Of a stretch of DNA of 33,824 nt, positions 16,136 to 25,133 are shown one piece after another (position 1 is the first letter of the stretch; each line of letters begins with the position of its first letter). This DNA comes from an uncultured Hyphomicrobiales bacterium (GTDB lineage Bacteria; Pseudomonadota; Alphaproteobacteria; Rhizobiales; Hyphomicrobiaceae): NCBI GenBank assembly GCA_902826255.1, contig CADEEC010000020.1:1-33824 (forward strand), written 5' to 3'. Below the pieces are notes generated by a model. The model saw nothing but the letters and a program-made list of their open reading frames with translations, did no database searches and was not told where the DNA came from. The position numbers and the translations under genes are program-made.

Positions 16136-17971
16136 ATGCGCATACTCGGACTGTCTGCATTTTATCACGACAGCGCGGCCGCCCTTATTGAGGACGGCCG
16201 CGTCGTGGCGGCCGCGCAGGAAGAGCGCTTCACGCGCAAGCGCCACGATGCGGGATTTCCGCAGGAGGCCATCAAGTATTGTCTCCAGGCTGGCGCCCTC
16301 AGCCTGGACGACGTGGATCATGTCGTCTTTTTCGAGAAGCCTCTCGTCAAGTTCGAACGCCTGCTCGAGACGTATCTCGCCAACGCGCCGCGCGGCTTCT
16401 CCTCTTTCAAGATGGCGATTCCGGTCTGGATCAAGGAGAAGCTGTTCCAGAAAGCGAACCTGGAAAAGGCGCTCGGCACCTTGGCGCCAAGCGGTTCCGC
16501 TGCCGGCAAGCTGCTGTTCGCCGAGCACCATCAGAGCCACGCCGCGTCTGCCTTCTTCCCCTCGCCGTTCGAGGAAGCGGTTGTGCTGACGATGGACGGT
16601 GTCGGCGAGTGGGCGACGACATCTGTCGCCATTGGGCGTGGCAACACCCTGGAAACGGTGCGGGAGATACATTTCCCGCATAGCCTTGGACTCCTGTATT
16701 CGGCCTTCACCTATTACACCGGCTTCAAGGTCAACTCGGGCGAGTACAAGGTGATGGGTTTGGCGCCCTATGGTGAGCCCAGGTACGCCCAGCTCATCCT
16801 GGACAAGATTGTCGACCTGAAGGAGGACGGATCATTTTGGCTCGACCAGAGCTATTTCAACTATGCGACGGGGCTCACCATGACGTCGCAAAAGTTCCAC
16901 GACCTGTTCGGCGCGGCGCCGCGAACCTCGGAAACACTGCTAACGCAGCGCGAGATGGATCTCGCTGCGTCCGTGCAGAAGGTCACGGAGGAGGTGATGC
17001 TGCGTCTCTCGCGCAGTCTGGCGAAGACCTACGGCATAGAGAATCTCTGCCTTGCCGGAGGCGTCGCCTTGAACTGCGTGGGCAACGGCAAGGTGCTGCG
17101 CGACGGCAGCTTCAAGAATATCTGGATTCAGCCGGCCGCCGGTGATGCAGGCGGCTCGTTAGGTGCAGCGCTTGCTGCTTACCACGTGCAGTTCGATCGG
17201 CCCCGGCAACTCAACGGCGCGCTTGACGCCATGCAAGGGTCCTACTTGGGCCCCGAATTCAGCCAGGCTGAGATCGAGCAACGGCTGGCGGCAGCGGGCG
17301 CGAAATTCTCTGTCGCCGGCACGCCGGAGCTCTTCGAGCGCGCGTGCGATGCGCTGGAAGCCGGTTGCGCGGTTGGATGGTTTCAGGGACGCATGGAGTT
17401 TGGCCCCCGTGCACTGGGCGCGCGCTCCATACTCGGTGACCCCCGCAATCCGCAGATGCAGAAGAACCTCAACCTCAAGATCAAGTATCGGGAAAGCTTT
17501 CGGCCGTTCGCGCCATCCATACTCGCCGAAGACGTCGCCGATTACTTCGAGTTGGGCGTCAACAGTCCCTACATGCTGCTCGTCGCCGATGTTAAAGAAG
17601 GCCGCCGGCGCAGCATGACGTCGGACGAGGAACGACTGTTCGGCATCGAAAAACTCAACGTGACCCGCTCGGAGATTCCAGCCGTCACTCACGTCGATTA
17701 TTCAGCCCGCGTGCAGACCGTGCATGAAGAAACGAACCCGCGCTACCATGCGCTCCTCTCCGCATTCAAGCGGCGGACTGGGTGTCCCGTTCTCGTCAAC
17801 ACGAGCTTCAACGTCCGTGGCGAGCCGATCGTGTGTACGCCCGAAGATGCGTTCCGCTGCTTCATGGGCACCGAGATGGAGACGCTGATCATCGGCGATT
17901 GTGTGTTGGCCAAGTCCGACCAGGATCCTGCGCTGGCTAAAGACTACAAGGACAAGTTCGAGCTGGATTGA
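16136..17971 (+). CDS. NodU/CmcH/SxtI/TobZ-family O-carbamoyltransferase
   Basis: Enzyme of 611 residues that transfers a carbamoyl group from carbamoyl phosphate, through a carbamoyl-adenylate, to a hydroxyl of a small molecule or sugar. The N-terminal Kae1-like domain begins ILGLSAFYHDSAAALI. It has HHQSHAASAF with the metal ligands His131 and His135, DGVGEW at 154-159, and AAGDAGGS with Asp337, matching the TobZ iron-ligand pattern. The C-terminal YrdC-like domain contains GRMEFGPRALGARSIL, RESFRPFAPSIL and NTSFNVRGEPIV. All major motifs are intact. It closes the SGNH-SxtJ-SxtK group. The acceptor is unknown; nearby glycan genes suggest a surface sugar. There is no saxitoxin-type polyketide or amidinotransferase gene here. 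Confidence 0.93.
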   Translation: MRILGLSAFYHDSAAALIEDGRVVAAAQEERFTRKRHDAGFPQEAIKYCLQAGALSLDDVDHVVFFEKPLVKFERLLETYLANAPRGFSSFKMAIPVWIKEKLFQKANLEKALGTLAPSGSAAGKLLFAEHHQSHAASAFFPSPFEEAVVLTMDGVGEWATTSVAIGRGNTLETVREIHFPHSLGLLYSAFTYYTGFKVNSGEYKVMGLAPYGEPRYAQLILDKIVDLKEDGSFWLDQSYFNYATGLTMTSQKFHDLFGAAPRTSETLLTQREMDLAASVQKVTEEVMLRLSRSLAKTYGIENLCLAGGVALNCVGNGKVLRDGSFKNIWIQPAAGDAGGSLGAALAAYHVQFDRPRQLNGALDAMQGSYLGPEFSQAEIEQRLAAAGAKFSVAGTPELFERACDALEAGCAVGWFQGRMEFGPRALGARSILGDPRNPQMQKNLNLKIKYRESFRPFAPSILAEDVADYFELGVNSPYMLLVADVKEGRRRSMTSDEERLFGIEKLNVTRSEIPAVTHVDYSARVQTVHEETNPRYHALLSAFKRRTGCPVLVNTSFNVRGEPIVCTPEDAFRCFMGTEMETLIIGDCVLAKSDQDPALAKDYKDKFELD

Positions 17972-17995
17972 TAATCGCCGGCGGCGCATCAATCC
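17965..17995. terminator. inverted repeat spanning the converging stops of the carbamoyltransferase and tonB
   Basis: GGATTGAT (17965-17972) and its exact complement ATCAATCC (17988-17995) surround a 15-base GC-rich loop. Both stop codons (17969-17971 and 17991-17989) lie inside the arms. A bidirectional terminator is plausible, but T-runs are missing and the arms are AT-rich. Confidence 0.35.
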
Positions 17996-18786
17996 TTCAG
18001 CTGGAACTTTACCGGCACAACCAGATCAATCATCGTACCGGGTACCGAACTGGGCGGTGGCGGCAGCGGTGCTGCACGCCTGAGCATATCGAGCGCGGCC
18101 CCATCGAGGCGGGTATGGCCTGAGCTGCGCGCGATCTTGACATTCGACACATGTCCCGCGCGATCCAGATCGAACCTGAGCATGATCTCGCCGATCTCAC
18201 GCCTGTCGCGCGATGCCGCCGGATAGGTCTTGAAACGCCCCAGATGGGCAACAAGCTCACGTTGCCATTTCGCTCTGGTTCGGGCGTCCGCCTGTGAGAG
18301 CCCGACCATCGGGGCCGCAGATTTCTCGGTGACCGCTGCATCCTGCACTTTCTGCGGGCGTGCTGCGACGGAAGCTTGAGACGCGGCAACGATCTCCTTC
18401 TGCTTGGGCAGCTCCTGTTCTGGCTTCTTCTCCGGTGGCTTTTCGACGACGCGTTCAGGCAAGACCAGATCCGGCGGCACGTCGGCCAAGCGCGGAAGGG
18501 GTGGAAGGTCGATGATCGGATCTTCGACCACCTGCTCCTGGGGTGCGGTCGGTCGTGCCTCCACGGAATCGACACTTTCCGGCCCTGGAACGGCGGCATC
18601 GGCTGCTGAAACGGCGGACGTCGTAACGGGCGCCAACTCGACCACGAACACGCCTTCGGGGTCTTCCTCCGGCTCACCGCGCGCGAGCAATGAGTATGCC
18701 GCGCCGGCGGCATGGGCCGTGCCGACAACGGCGAGCACCGACATCCATCTCGCAATACGCGTGCCCGGTGTTTCGCGCCAGTCCAT
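17989..18786 (-). CDS. tonB: TonB family energy transducer
   Basis: TonB-like protein of 265 residues that couples the inner-membrane ExbB-ExbD motor to outer-membrane receptors. It has one N-terminal membrane helix (about 12-32), a proline/glutamate/lysine-rich spacer (about 75-150), and the C-terminal TonB domain: LVAHLGRFKTYPAASR, GEIMLRFDLDRAGHVSN, ARSSGHTRLDGAALDML and PLPPPP. The start is ATG 18786, sharing a base with the exbD stop (TGATG); the frame's first TTG at 18789 is less likely. Gene order exbB-exbD-tonB is on one strand and tightly spaced. No receptor gene is in the window. Confidence 0.9.
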   Translation of the reverse strand: MDWRETPGTRIARWMSVLAVVGTAHAAGAAYSLLARGEPEEDPEGVFVVELAPVTTSAVSAADAAVPGPESVDSVEARPTAPQEQVVEDPIIDLPPLPRLADVPPDLVLPERVVEKPPEKKPEQELPKQKEIVAASQASVAARPQKVQDAAVTEKSAAPMVGLSQADARTRAKWQRELVAHLGRFKTYPAASRDRREIGEIMLRFDLDRAGHVSNVKIARSSGHTRLDGAALDMLRRAAPLPPPPSSVPGTMIDLVVPVKFQLKD

Positions 18787-19253
18787 CAACGCGGCTCTTT
18801 GGTGGGTACTAAACTCTGGTCGATCGGCGGGGCCGCCGCGCCTCCTTCGAGGCCGACAAGGCCCACCTTGAGGTAGCCGCCCATTCTCAACAAATCCATG
18901 ACGCGCATGAGTTCGCCGTACTGCACGGATTTGTCGGCGCGCAGGAAGAGCCGCGTCTCGCGGTTGGCCAAGGTTGCCGCATCGAGTGCACCAATGAGAC
19001 CGGGTCCGGACACGGCGGTCTCTCCGACAGCAAGGGAGTTATCCGCCTTGATCGTCACAAACACGGGTTTGTCCGGGCGCGGCTGCGGCTTGGCCGATGA
19101 CACGGGCAGTTCTACCGGAATGTCCACCGTCGACAGCGGTGCCGCCACCATGAAGATGATGAGCAGCACCAGCATGACGTCGATGAACGGCGTCACGTTG
19201 ATCTCGTGCTGCTCCGAGAGCTCGTCGTCGCTTTCGTGCAGTGGTGCGGCCAT
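18786..19253 (-). CDS. exbD: ExbD/TolR family biopolymer transport protein
   Basis: Inner-membrane motor subunit of 155 residues with one helix following EINVTPFIDVMLVLLIIFMV. Asp25 in this helix matches the essential proton-relay aspartate of ExbD. The periplasmic part carries VFVTIKADNSLAVG and LFLRADKSVQYGELMRVMDLLR, which is standard. An upstream in-frame ATG at 19349 would add 32 Arg-rich residues that overlap the exbB end; ATG 19253, seven bases after the exbB stop, is chosen. The C-terminal tail is Ala/Pro-rich. Confidence 0.92.
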   Translation of the reverse strand: MAAPLHESDDELSEQHEINVTPFIDVMLVLLIIFMVAAPLSTVDIPVELPVSSAKPQPRPDKPVFVTIKADNSLAVGETAVSGPGLIGALDAATLANRETRLFLRADKSVQYGELMRVMDLLRMGGYLKVGLVGLEGGAAAPPIDQSLVPTKEPR

Positions 19254-19260
19254 GACAAGA

Positions 19261-20232
19261 TTACTCCGCCGCCCGCGCGCGAGGCCTCGCGCCGGTATCC
19301 AGCTGCCGATCAAGCTCGCGCGACAGGATGCGCTCGACTTCGGCGGCATTCTCCCTGAGCAGCGCTCTATACCCGGCGATCAAGCGGCTCAGTTGATTGT
19401 AGAGGATGACCGCGGGTATGGCAGCAACAAGGCCCATCGCCGTGGCGAGCAGGGCTTCCGCAATGCCGGGTGCCACGATGGCCAGGTTCGTGGTTTGCGC
19501 CTTTGAGATGCCGATGAAGCTGTTCATGATGCCCCATACGGTTCCGAACAGTCCGACGAACGGCGCCGTCGCCCCAACGCTCGCCATCAGGCCCATGCCG
19601 CCGCGCATGGCGCGTGCCGCTGCAGCTTCGATCTCCGCGAGGCGCGAGGCGACCCGCTCCTTGATGCCCGCGGCTTGAGAGATTGTCTCGGCCAGCGCCA
19701 GCTCGGATCGGGCCGCATACAGAAACGCGAGCGTTAGTCGCCGGCGGTCGCCGAGGCTAGCTTCCGCCTCCGCAAGCGAGCGCCGGTCGCGAATTTCGGC
19801 CACCCCCGATCGCAGTGCGCGGCGCCCGAGCCGGAGCTCCACAAGCTTCGCCAGCCAGACCGTCCACACGGCAATGGACGCCAGCACCAACCCCACCATC
19901 ACCGACTGCACGACGATGTCGGCAGCGGAAAACATCCCCCACGGAGACAGATCGCGCGGCAGATGAACCTTATCCACTGGGATAGGTTGCGGCAAAGACG
20001 TTGGTCCACTCTCCGCGGCTGGCCGCTGCGTTGGCAAATTTTTCTCCGGTGCGGCTTGTGCAAGCCGGACCACGCTCGACCGTTGGTAGCTGAAACTATG
20101 ATCCGCCTGCTCGGCTGCGCTGACGTTCGCGACGACAGCCACTGCCAGCACCATTCCCGCAAGGGCTATGAGGCGTTGAAGCGTAGGACGCTGGTCTGTT
20201 CGAGCAGGGCGTGTCATTCGATTCTTGGACAT
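19261..20232 (-). CDS. exbB: ExbB family biopolymer transport protein with extended N-terminus
   Basis: MotA/TolQ/ExbB channel protein of 323 residues. It starts with a signal-like hydrophobic segment ([19 protein letters not shown]), then about 80 polar, Pro-rich residues that form a periplasmic extension, then helix 1 (about 105-125). The conserved core [27 protein letters not shown] and [24 protein letters not shown] is clear. The N-terminal extension with a signal peptide is a known ExbB variant. ATG 20232 is preferred to the frame start at 20397 because GGAAA precedes it and the preceding 55 residues look non-coding. First gene of exbB-exbD-tonB; a promoter should lie in the 500-base gap upstream. 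Confidence 0.9.
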   Translation of the reverse strand: MSKNRMTRPARTDQRPTLQRLIALAGMVLAVAVVANVSAAEQADHSFSYQRSSVVRLAQAAPEKNLPTQRPAAESGPTSLPQPIPVDKVHLPRDLSPWGMFSAADIVVQSVMVGLVLASIAVWTVWLAKLVELRLGRRALRSGVAEIRDRRSLAEAEASLGDRRRLTLAFLYAARSELALAETISQAAGIKERVASRLAEIEAAAARAMRGGMGLMASVGATAPFVGLFGTVWGIMNSFIGISKAQTTNLAIVAPGIAEALLATAMGLVAAIPAVILYNQLSRLIAGYRALLRENAAEVERILSRELDRQLDTGARPRARAAE

Positions 20233-20741
20233 GCGATTTCCAGGTCCGGTGTGCGCCGTTCGACGAGGGATTTGCGAAACGCCCGGTTCGCAGTGGCCGA
20301 CACCCTTATCACCAGCGCTTGGAGGCATTGCATTCCCATTGCGCTGCACCAAGAGCGTTGTAACGCGACAATGAGGGTGCCGCAAAGGCGGCAGCAATGG
20401 CCGCGCCGCGACATAGAAGCGTGGTTGATGTCAATGCGTAGAAGCGGCGTCTTGCCGAGATTTGTTCGCGTTCCAAAGTAAATCCCATCTGATTTTGGAG
20501 ACCGCAGGGGTGATGTCCGTTCGTCCGCGAGGCCGGTGCACACACTCTTAAACATGAATGTATTAGTATACAAATATCTCGTTGTCGGTGACGCCCGGTC
20601 GGGAGACGTGGCCTGTGGATGCCGCTTGGTTCCATCGCCGTCGCCGCAGGTAAAGCTCCTGTGCAGGCATTTGCCTATGGGCTCGATATCGAGCTAGAAG
20701 GAGGCGGCAAGCCGGAGCGTCAGGCCCGGCAAGCCAACCGT
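20233..20741. other. gene-free stretch between exbB and tRNA-Pro
   Basis: About 500 bases without a credible gene. Short frames here lack ribosome sites and homology; one at 20554 encodes 46 residues with no motif. An AT-richer patch lies at about 20545-20580. This stretch must hold the exbB promoter (minus) and the tRNA promoter (plus). I found no clear Fur, Irr or RirA box. Confidence 0.5.
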
Positions 20742-20818
<77 letters not shown>

Positions 20819-20838
20819 GCAGACACCACAGGCTTCGC

Positions 20839-22059
20839 TCAGGCCTCCAGTAGCGCCCGGATCGATTCCGCATAGCATGCAGTGCTGAATCGATGGGCAG
20901 CAGCTTTGGCCGCAGCCTCGCCGAGCTGTTGGCGCACCCTTGGATTGGACCGCAGCAACCGAAGTGCTGCTGCCGCTTCCTCTACTCTGGGTTCGGCCCA
21001 AAGCGATCGGGGATGGTCGTAAGCGCCCTGAGGATCCTCCGCAGGTACCAAGTCATAGCCGATCGGGATCCCGGTCTCCGATGTCAGGAAGTCTGTGTTA
21101 CCCGACCAGTCGGTGGCGACCACCGGGAGCCCACGCAACATCCCTTCGATCATCACAAGGCCAAGACCTTCGGCGCGGTGAAGGGACAGAACGGTATCCG
21201 CGCTTCCGAAGAGATCAGCCATGGCAGTGCTGCCGAGCGTGCCGCCGCCTAAGAGCTCGATGTTGGTGGCGTTGCCTGCCGCTTCCTGCAGTTGGCCCTC
21301 AGCTGGCGGCCAGTGGTCGGCGTTCGTAGACTTGACGATCAGTTTCACCGAGCGGTCTTCGTCGCCGAACGCGCGGCGGAAGGCACGAATGGCAGCGCAA
21401 GGATTTTTGCGCGCAAAGCTGGATGCGACGTTGAAAACAACGAGCACGGTGAATGGCCGGATTCCCGTCGCCGCCGCGTGCGCCCGTGTCGGCGCCGGCA
21501 TTGGATGCGGAACCAGGTGGATGGGACGCGTGCCTGCTATCGCGCGTACGGCTCGGGCCACGAACTGCGTGTTGACGCAAATCCCGTGAACGAATGGAAC
21601 GCCGTACCTCCACTCCTCCGGCAACTCCCGCAGCTCCCAGAACCAGTGCGCTATGACGTACTTGTCTCGTACAAAGCGCCGGCCCAGGCGCGCCAAGACC
21701 AGAGGAACCAAAGGCCCACTGGTGTGAAGGAACAGAGTTCCGCGGCCGATGACATGCCGGCCGTCGATGAACGGCCAATCGATGATGTCGGTCTCGTAGC
21801 CAAGCGTCCGCGTCAGGTCGATCCCGAACACGGGCAGGTTGTGGCGCTGGAGTGCATCATGGCACTCGCGTGCAGTAGCTCCCAGACCGCTGGCACTCCT
21901 TAACATGCCTGCAATGATGACCGGTGTTGTTGCCCGGGCGGTAGTCGACATGCGAGGGGCAAAGAGTGCGCTTGTCCTCAGAAGAAGGCGCCGGCGCCCT
22001 TCTCGCGGCAGCCGCCGCCAGACATGGCGATGGACCATTCTGAACAATGCACTCGGCAT
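20839..22059 (-). CDS. glycosyltransferase family 4
   Basis: GT-B fold sugar transferase of 406 residues, last gene of the glycan cluster. PVIIAGMLRSASGLGATARE near residues 45-64 is the nucleotide-sugar transferase N-terminal start. VIAHWFWELRELPEEW and HGICVNTQFVARAV follow. The C-terminal donor domain has VLVVFNVASSFARKNP, LSLHRAEGLGLVMIEGMLRG (the E-x7-E type motif) and PVVATDWSGNTDFL. ATG 22059 fits; a frame start at 22260 adds 67 residues that are antisense-like and overlap the methyltransferase. It follows the methyltransferase by 43 bases. Donor and acceptor are unknown. Confidence 0.88.
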   Translation of the reverse strand: MPSALFRMVHRHVWRRLPREGRRRLLLRTSALFAPRMSTTARATTPVIIAGMLRSASGLGATARECHDALQRHNLPVFGIDLTRTLGYETDIIDWPFIDGRHVIGRGTLFLHTSGPLVPLVLARLGRRFVRDKYVIAHWFWELRELPEEWRYGVPFVHGICVNTQFVARAVRAIAGTRPIHLVPHPMPAPTRAHAAATGIRPFTVLVVFNVASSFARKNPCAAIRAFRRAFGDEDRSVKLIVKSTNADHWPPAEGQLQEAAGNATNIELLGGGTLGSTAMADLFGSADTVLSLHRAEGLGLVMIEGMLRGLPVVATDWSGNTDFLTSETGIPIGYDLVPAEDPQGAYDHPRSLWAEPRVEEAAAALRLLRSNPRVRQQLGEAAAKAAAHRFSTACYAESIRALLEA

Positions 22060-22102
22060 CAACGATCCATTGACGGGCGAATGCTGCAAGTTGGTGACGG
22101 GT

Positions 22103-22894
22103 TCAGAGGGGCTTGGCGGTGATAAGAAGGTGCCAGCCAAACTGCCGTTCCAAAGCTGCGAGCATTCCCTCCGGCATCGCCTTGAACCAGGGTTTAAGCT
22201 CGTACCCGTAGTTGACGTACTTCTCGATCGCGTAGGGAAAAATGTGGTCCTGCCGGACATCGGTGATCTGGAATTGATCAGCCAGCAGTGCGGTGACTTC
22301 TTCGGGCGTATAGGTGCGGGCGACCGGGCATCCGGCTTGTGCTTCGGGCTGTTCGAAGCCGGCGTCGATCATTGCCGCCTTCCAGGACCGCGTCGCGTAC
22401 AGCATGACCCTCAACTCGCCGTCCGGTGCAATAACGCGGCGCGCGGCTTCGATGACGTGGCGCGGCCGGGGAGTGTGGTGGATAACGCCAAACGAATAGA
22501 CGAGGTCGAAAGAAGAGTTCACCAAGCTGTCCAGTTGTTCCGCGTTGCCGTGGTGGAATCTTCCCTTCAGACCGAATACGTCAAAGCGCCTTTCTGTCAG
22601 CGAGAGGCTGTTGCGCGAGAGCTCAATCCCTGTGTAGTCGGCTCCGTTGCGTGCGAAGTTGACGGCGTCCGTGCCGATGCCGCACCCGATCTCCAGAACG
22701 CGCTTTCCCTTCCACCGAGAAAAATTGGCGAAGCCCGGAATGTGCGGTTCGACGTAGTATTTTCGTGCCTCCACTTCGTCGAAGTATTCCTTGCTACCCA
22801 CTTCGAAAGGTGAATGGCGAATATTGCAGGGCCTGCGGTCCCAATAGGAGCGCACGGTCTCGATTGCTTCGTCTGCGCCGGCGTCAGGTGTCAT
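22103..22894 (-). CDS. class I SAM-dependent methyltransferase of the glycan cluster
   Basis: Cytoplasmic methyltransferase, 263 residues from ATG 22894. It shows SYWDRRPCNIRHS at the N-terminus, the SAM motif VLEIGCGIGTD, GIELSRNSLSLTERRF, HGNAEQLDS and DLVYSFGVIHHTPRP, then the YTPEEV region. The RRPCNIRHS/KEYFDEVEARKYYVEPHIP start is typical of methyltransferases in polysaccharide loci, which may methylate a sugar or an acceptor. An alternative ATG at 22936 lies only five bases after the preceding stop but has AAGG placed very close; the choice is open. The next gene starts 43 bases downstream. Confidence 0.87.
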   Translation of the reverse strand: MTPDAGADEAIETVRSYWDRRPCNIRHSPFEVGSKEYFDEVEARKYYVEPHIPGFANFSRWKGKRVLEIGCGIGTDAVNFARNGADYTGIELSRNSLSLTERRFDVFGLKGRFHHGNAEQLDSLVNSSFDLVYSFGVIHHTPRPRHVIEAARRVIAPDGELRVMLYATRSWKAAMIDAGFEQPEAQAGCPVARTYTPEEVTALLADQFQITDVRQDHIFPYAIEKYVNYGYELKPWFKAMPEGMLAALERQFGWHLLITAKPL

Positions 22895-22941
22895 CTTGAA
22901 AGTCTGTTCCCGTAACGGCTCGTGACTTGCACACATAGACC

Positions 22942-25119
22942 TTAAGCAGCTGCGCTGATCTGTTGGGATCGAGTCGGCCGCCGAACCCGCAACGCGGCAT
23001 GCACCACGGAAAATCTCGCTCCGCCATTGGTGAACAGCGATATCGTCACTCCCTGGGCCGTCTCGTGCCCCGGCTTTTCGAGAACCTCGATCTCGAAATC
23101 TTCGACCCAATGATGGATGTCGTTGCCGAGCACGCGTGCGCTTCCAAGCGACTGTTCCCCAAGGTGAGCCTCAATCCGGACGATGGAGGTTGAGGCCGTG
23201 GCGTCTGCCGAGATGCCGATCCGCTTCTTGATGCTTGCCTTGATCCAGCCGGAGAGCCGCCTGCCCAGCAGGCGGGAGGCCATGCGCCGCACTCTTCGCT
23301 CCAAGGGGTAGCCCAAAAATCTGCGAAGGCGGGCCAAGAGAGCGACAAGCCGGAGATCGACACCGGCAGTGTCCCAACCCGCGCTTTTGCTGCGAAGCTC
23401 CAGCGCCACGACATAACGCCCTTGTGGAACTGATAATGGACGGCTGTGCGCGACGAGGCCGGCGACACCCGCGCGCCCGAGAACGCGGCCGCCACGCTTT
23501 CGCCCTGCGGGGCCGGCTTGCAGGAGTTGTCGGAGGTCGACGGCGCCGCTGTCGATCTGAGGGCCGGATTCGGCAATCGGCGAGGTGCACGTTTTGCTCG
23601 GGCGATAGAAAGCCGGCTGAACAGGTTTGACCTCGCGTCTGATCGCAAACCCATGCCGTATTCGAATGCCAAACGGCGTCTTTGCGCAGTTTATGCTGCT
23701 GCTGAACAGTCCCTCGAATTGCGTATGAAGCGTGTTGATGCCGATGAACCGGCGCGGAGCGTTTCCGGGCTCACTTTCTGCCGAGATGAGTGTGTCGAAG
23801 GAGCCAACAAGAAACTGAGCGATTTTCTTATCCGAGTCTGACGATGGTCGGAGAAGGTTGCCGTCGCCGCGCGAGAAATCGAATATGAAGGCATCGGCAT
23901 GCTCCGCCATGTGCGCCAGCGGTCGGAAGTCGATGAGTGTGCGGTCGGACGGACCAAATTGCGGATGAAACCTGTGATGAACCTGGATTGGGTTGACGAA
24001 TGCAATATCACGCCATGCGCGCGCGAAGGCTGAAAGCATCGGCCCCGGTGGTCCGAGCCAGGCCACCCTCCAATTGCGGGGTGCGGAAGAAAAAATGTCG
24101 AGCAAAAATGGAAGGACGTGAAGAGGTGTGTAGCCGCACAGGTTGTAAGTTTCCGGAACGAACTCGACGTATCCCGGCTCGGCAAGGGCAGGCTCGGAGA
24201 GCGATAGAAGCGATTGCGCATACAGCTTGCCTGATGAGAGTTGAACCTCCTCGATAACGTCGTCGGGACAGCCCCAACGCAGAGCCTGCTCAGGAAGCGC
24301 GGCCCTATCGACGTCGTAGAAATATCGATGGATATCGTTCTGCGAGGCGTTGCTCTTGTGCGCGGAGGTGACCTGCCGCGTGTGATCACAGTGATATCCG
24401 AAAATACGATCTGACAGATCGCGTACGTCGCCGCGCAAGAAGCTGAGCCGCTTGGCAATGTTGGCATCGACGTGCCAGCCAAGCAGCATGTCTTCGTCAA
24501 AGCCGTTTACGGCAAACAGGTCGTCCCGCAGCATGAGTTGGAAATCGCCGGGACCATCGAAAAGAAACGGCTTCATTCCGCCGACGACCTCGTTCAGGTG
24601 CAGGTCCCACCCCCACCGGCCGATGCTATCAATGGCTGCGCGTGGCTCGCGCCGGTCAAGCGACTCCCACAGCGTCTCCGGGATCTCGAAACGAGGAATG
24701 CCGTAGTGGCCATCGGCGAGATCACCGGCGATCTCGCTCAACGAGCGTGTGACGCGCGGGACGAAGATCATGTCGGTGTTTGTCGAGAGTATCCAGCGGT
24801 TGGCCGGATTGGATCTTCGCACGGCAACGTTGCGCGCGACCGGCTCCAAGGCTGCGAGATGCGTGCGACCTGCAAAGCGGCTGTGAACCGCAGGCCTCAC
24901 ACGCAACACGCGCAAGTGCCGTTTTGCCTTGTCTGTCAGCGTATCTGCAATGGCTTCTGGAAACGTCGGGAAATCGTTTGGCGTGTTGTAGTCGACAAAC
25001 AGGATCTCGTCGTCAGGGCAGGAAAGGACCTCTGCCATGCAGTTCAGACTCAGCGCTGCACGCTTGTGCAGGTTGTAGCCGTGATTGTCGTTTCGACCGT
25101 AGAGAACGAGCGAAAGCAC
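22942..25119 (-). CDS. large GT2-like glycosyltransferase with uncharacterised C-terminal region
   Basis: Protein of 725 residues. The first 280 or so resemble a GT-A transferase: LSLVLYGRNDNHGYNLHKR at the start, LFVDYNT, and ILSTNTDMIFVPR, a TDM motif in the place of the usual DxD. GYHCDHTRQVTS follows, and an acceptor-loop-like GDFQLMLRDDLFAVNGFDEDMLLGWHVD precedes it. Residues about 330-500 contain a second domain with YTPLHVLPFLLDIF and WLGPPGPMLSAFARAW. The last part looks like a beta-rich carbohydrate- or product-binding module (PLSVPQGRYVVALELRSKSAGW) ending in SLFTNGGARFSVVHAALRVRR. ATG 25119 lies 14 bases after the dehydrogenase stop. Sugar specificity is unknown. Confidence 0.8.
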   Translation of the reverse strand: MLSLVLYGRNDNHGYNLHKRAALSLNCMAEVLSCPDDEILFVDYNTPNDFPTFPEAIADTLTDKAKRHLRVLRVRPAVHSRFAGRTHLAALEPVARNVAVRRSNPANRWILSTNTDMIFVPRVTRSLSEIAGDLADGHYGIPRFEIPETLWESLDRREPRAAIDSIGRWGWDLHLNEVVGGMKPFLFDGPGDFQLMLRDDLFAVNGFDEDMLLGWHVDANIAKRLSFLRGDVRDLSDRIFGYHCDHTRQVTSAHKSNASQNDIHRYFYDVDRAALPEQALRWGCPDDVIEEVQLSSGKLYAQSLLSLSEPALAEPGYVEFVPETYNLCGYTPLHVLPFLLDIFSSAPRNWRVAWLGPPGPMLSAFARAWRDIAFVNPIQVHHRFHPQFGPSDRTLIDFRPLAHMAEHADAFIFDFSRGDGNLLRPSSDSDKKIAQFLVGSFDTLISAESEPGNAPRRFIGINTLHTQFEGLFSSSINCAKTPFGIRIRHGFAIRREVKPVQPAFYRPSKTCTSPIAESGPQIDSGAVDLRQLLQAGPAGRKRGGRVLGRAGVAGLVAHSRPLSVPQGRYVVALELRSKSAGWDTAGVDLRLVALLARLRRFLGYPLERRVRRMASRLLGRRLSGWIKASIKKRIGISADATASTSIVRIEAHLGEQSLGSARVLGNDIHHWVEDFEIEVLEKPGHETAQGVTISLFTNGGARFSVVHAALRVRRPTRSQQISAAA

Positions 25120-25133
25120 CCAACAGCCTCCAG

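Noticed and set aside
14211..17971. A saxitoxin biosynthesis cluster
   Set aside because: Only the carbamoyltransferase trio is present; no sxtA-type synthase, amidinotransferase or dioxygenase genes are in the window.
20554..20694. 46-residue frame on + beginning at 20554
   Set aside because: No ribosome site, no motif and it lies in a gap next to the tRNA; chance frame.
21839..22813. 324-residue frame on + over the methyltransferase
   Set aside because: Antisense of a clear SAM methyltransferase with no motif of its own.
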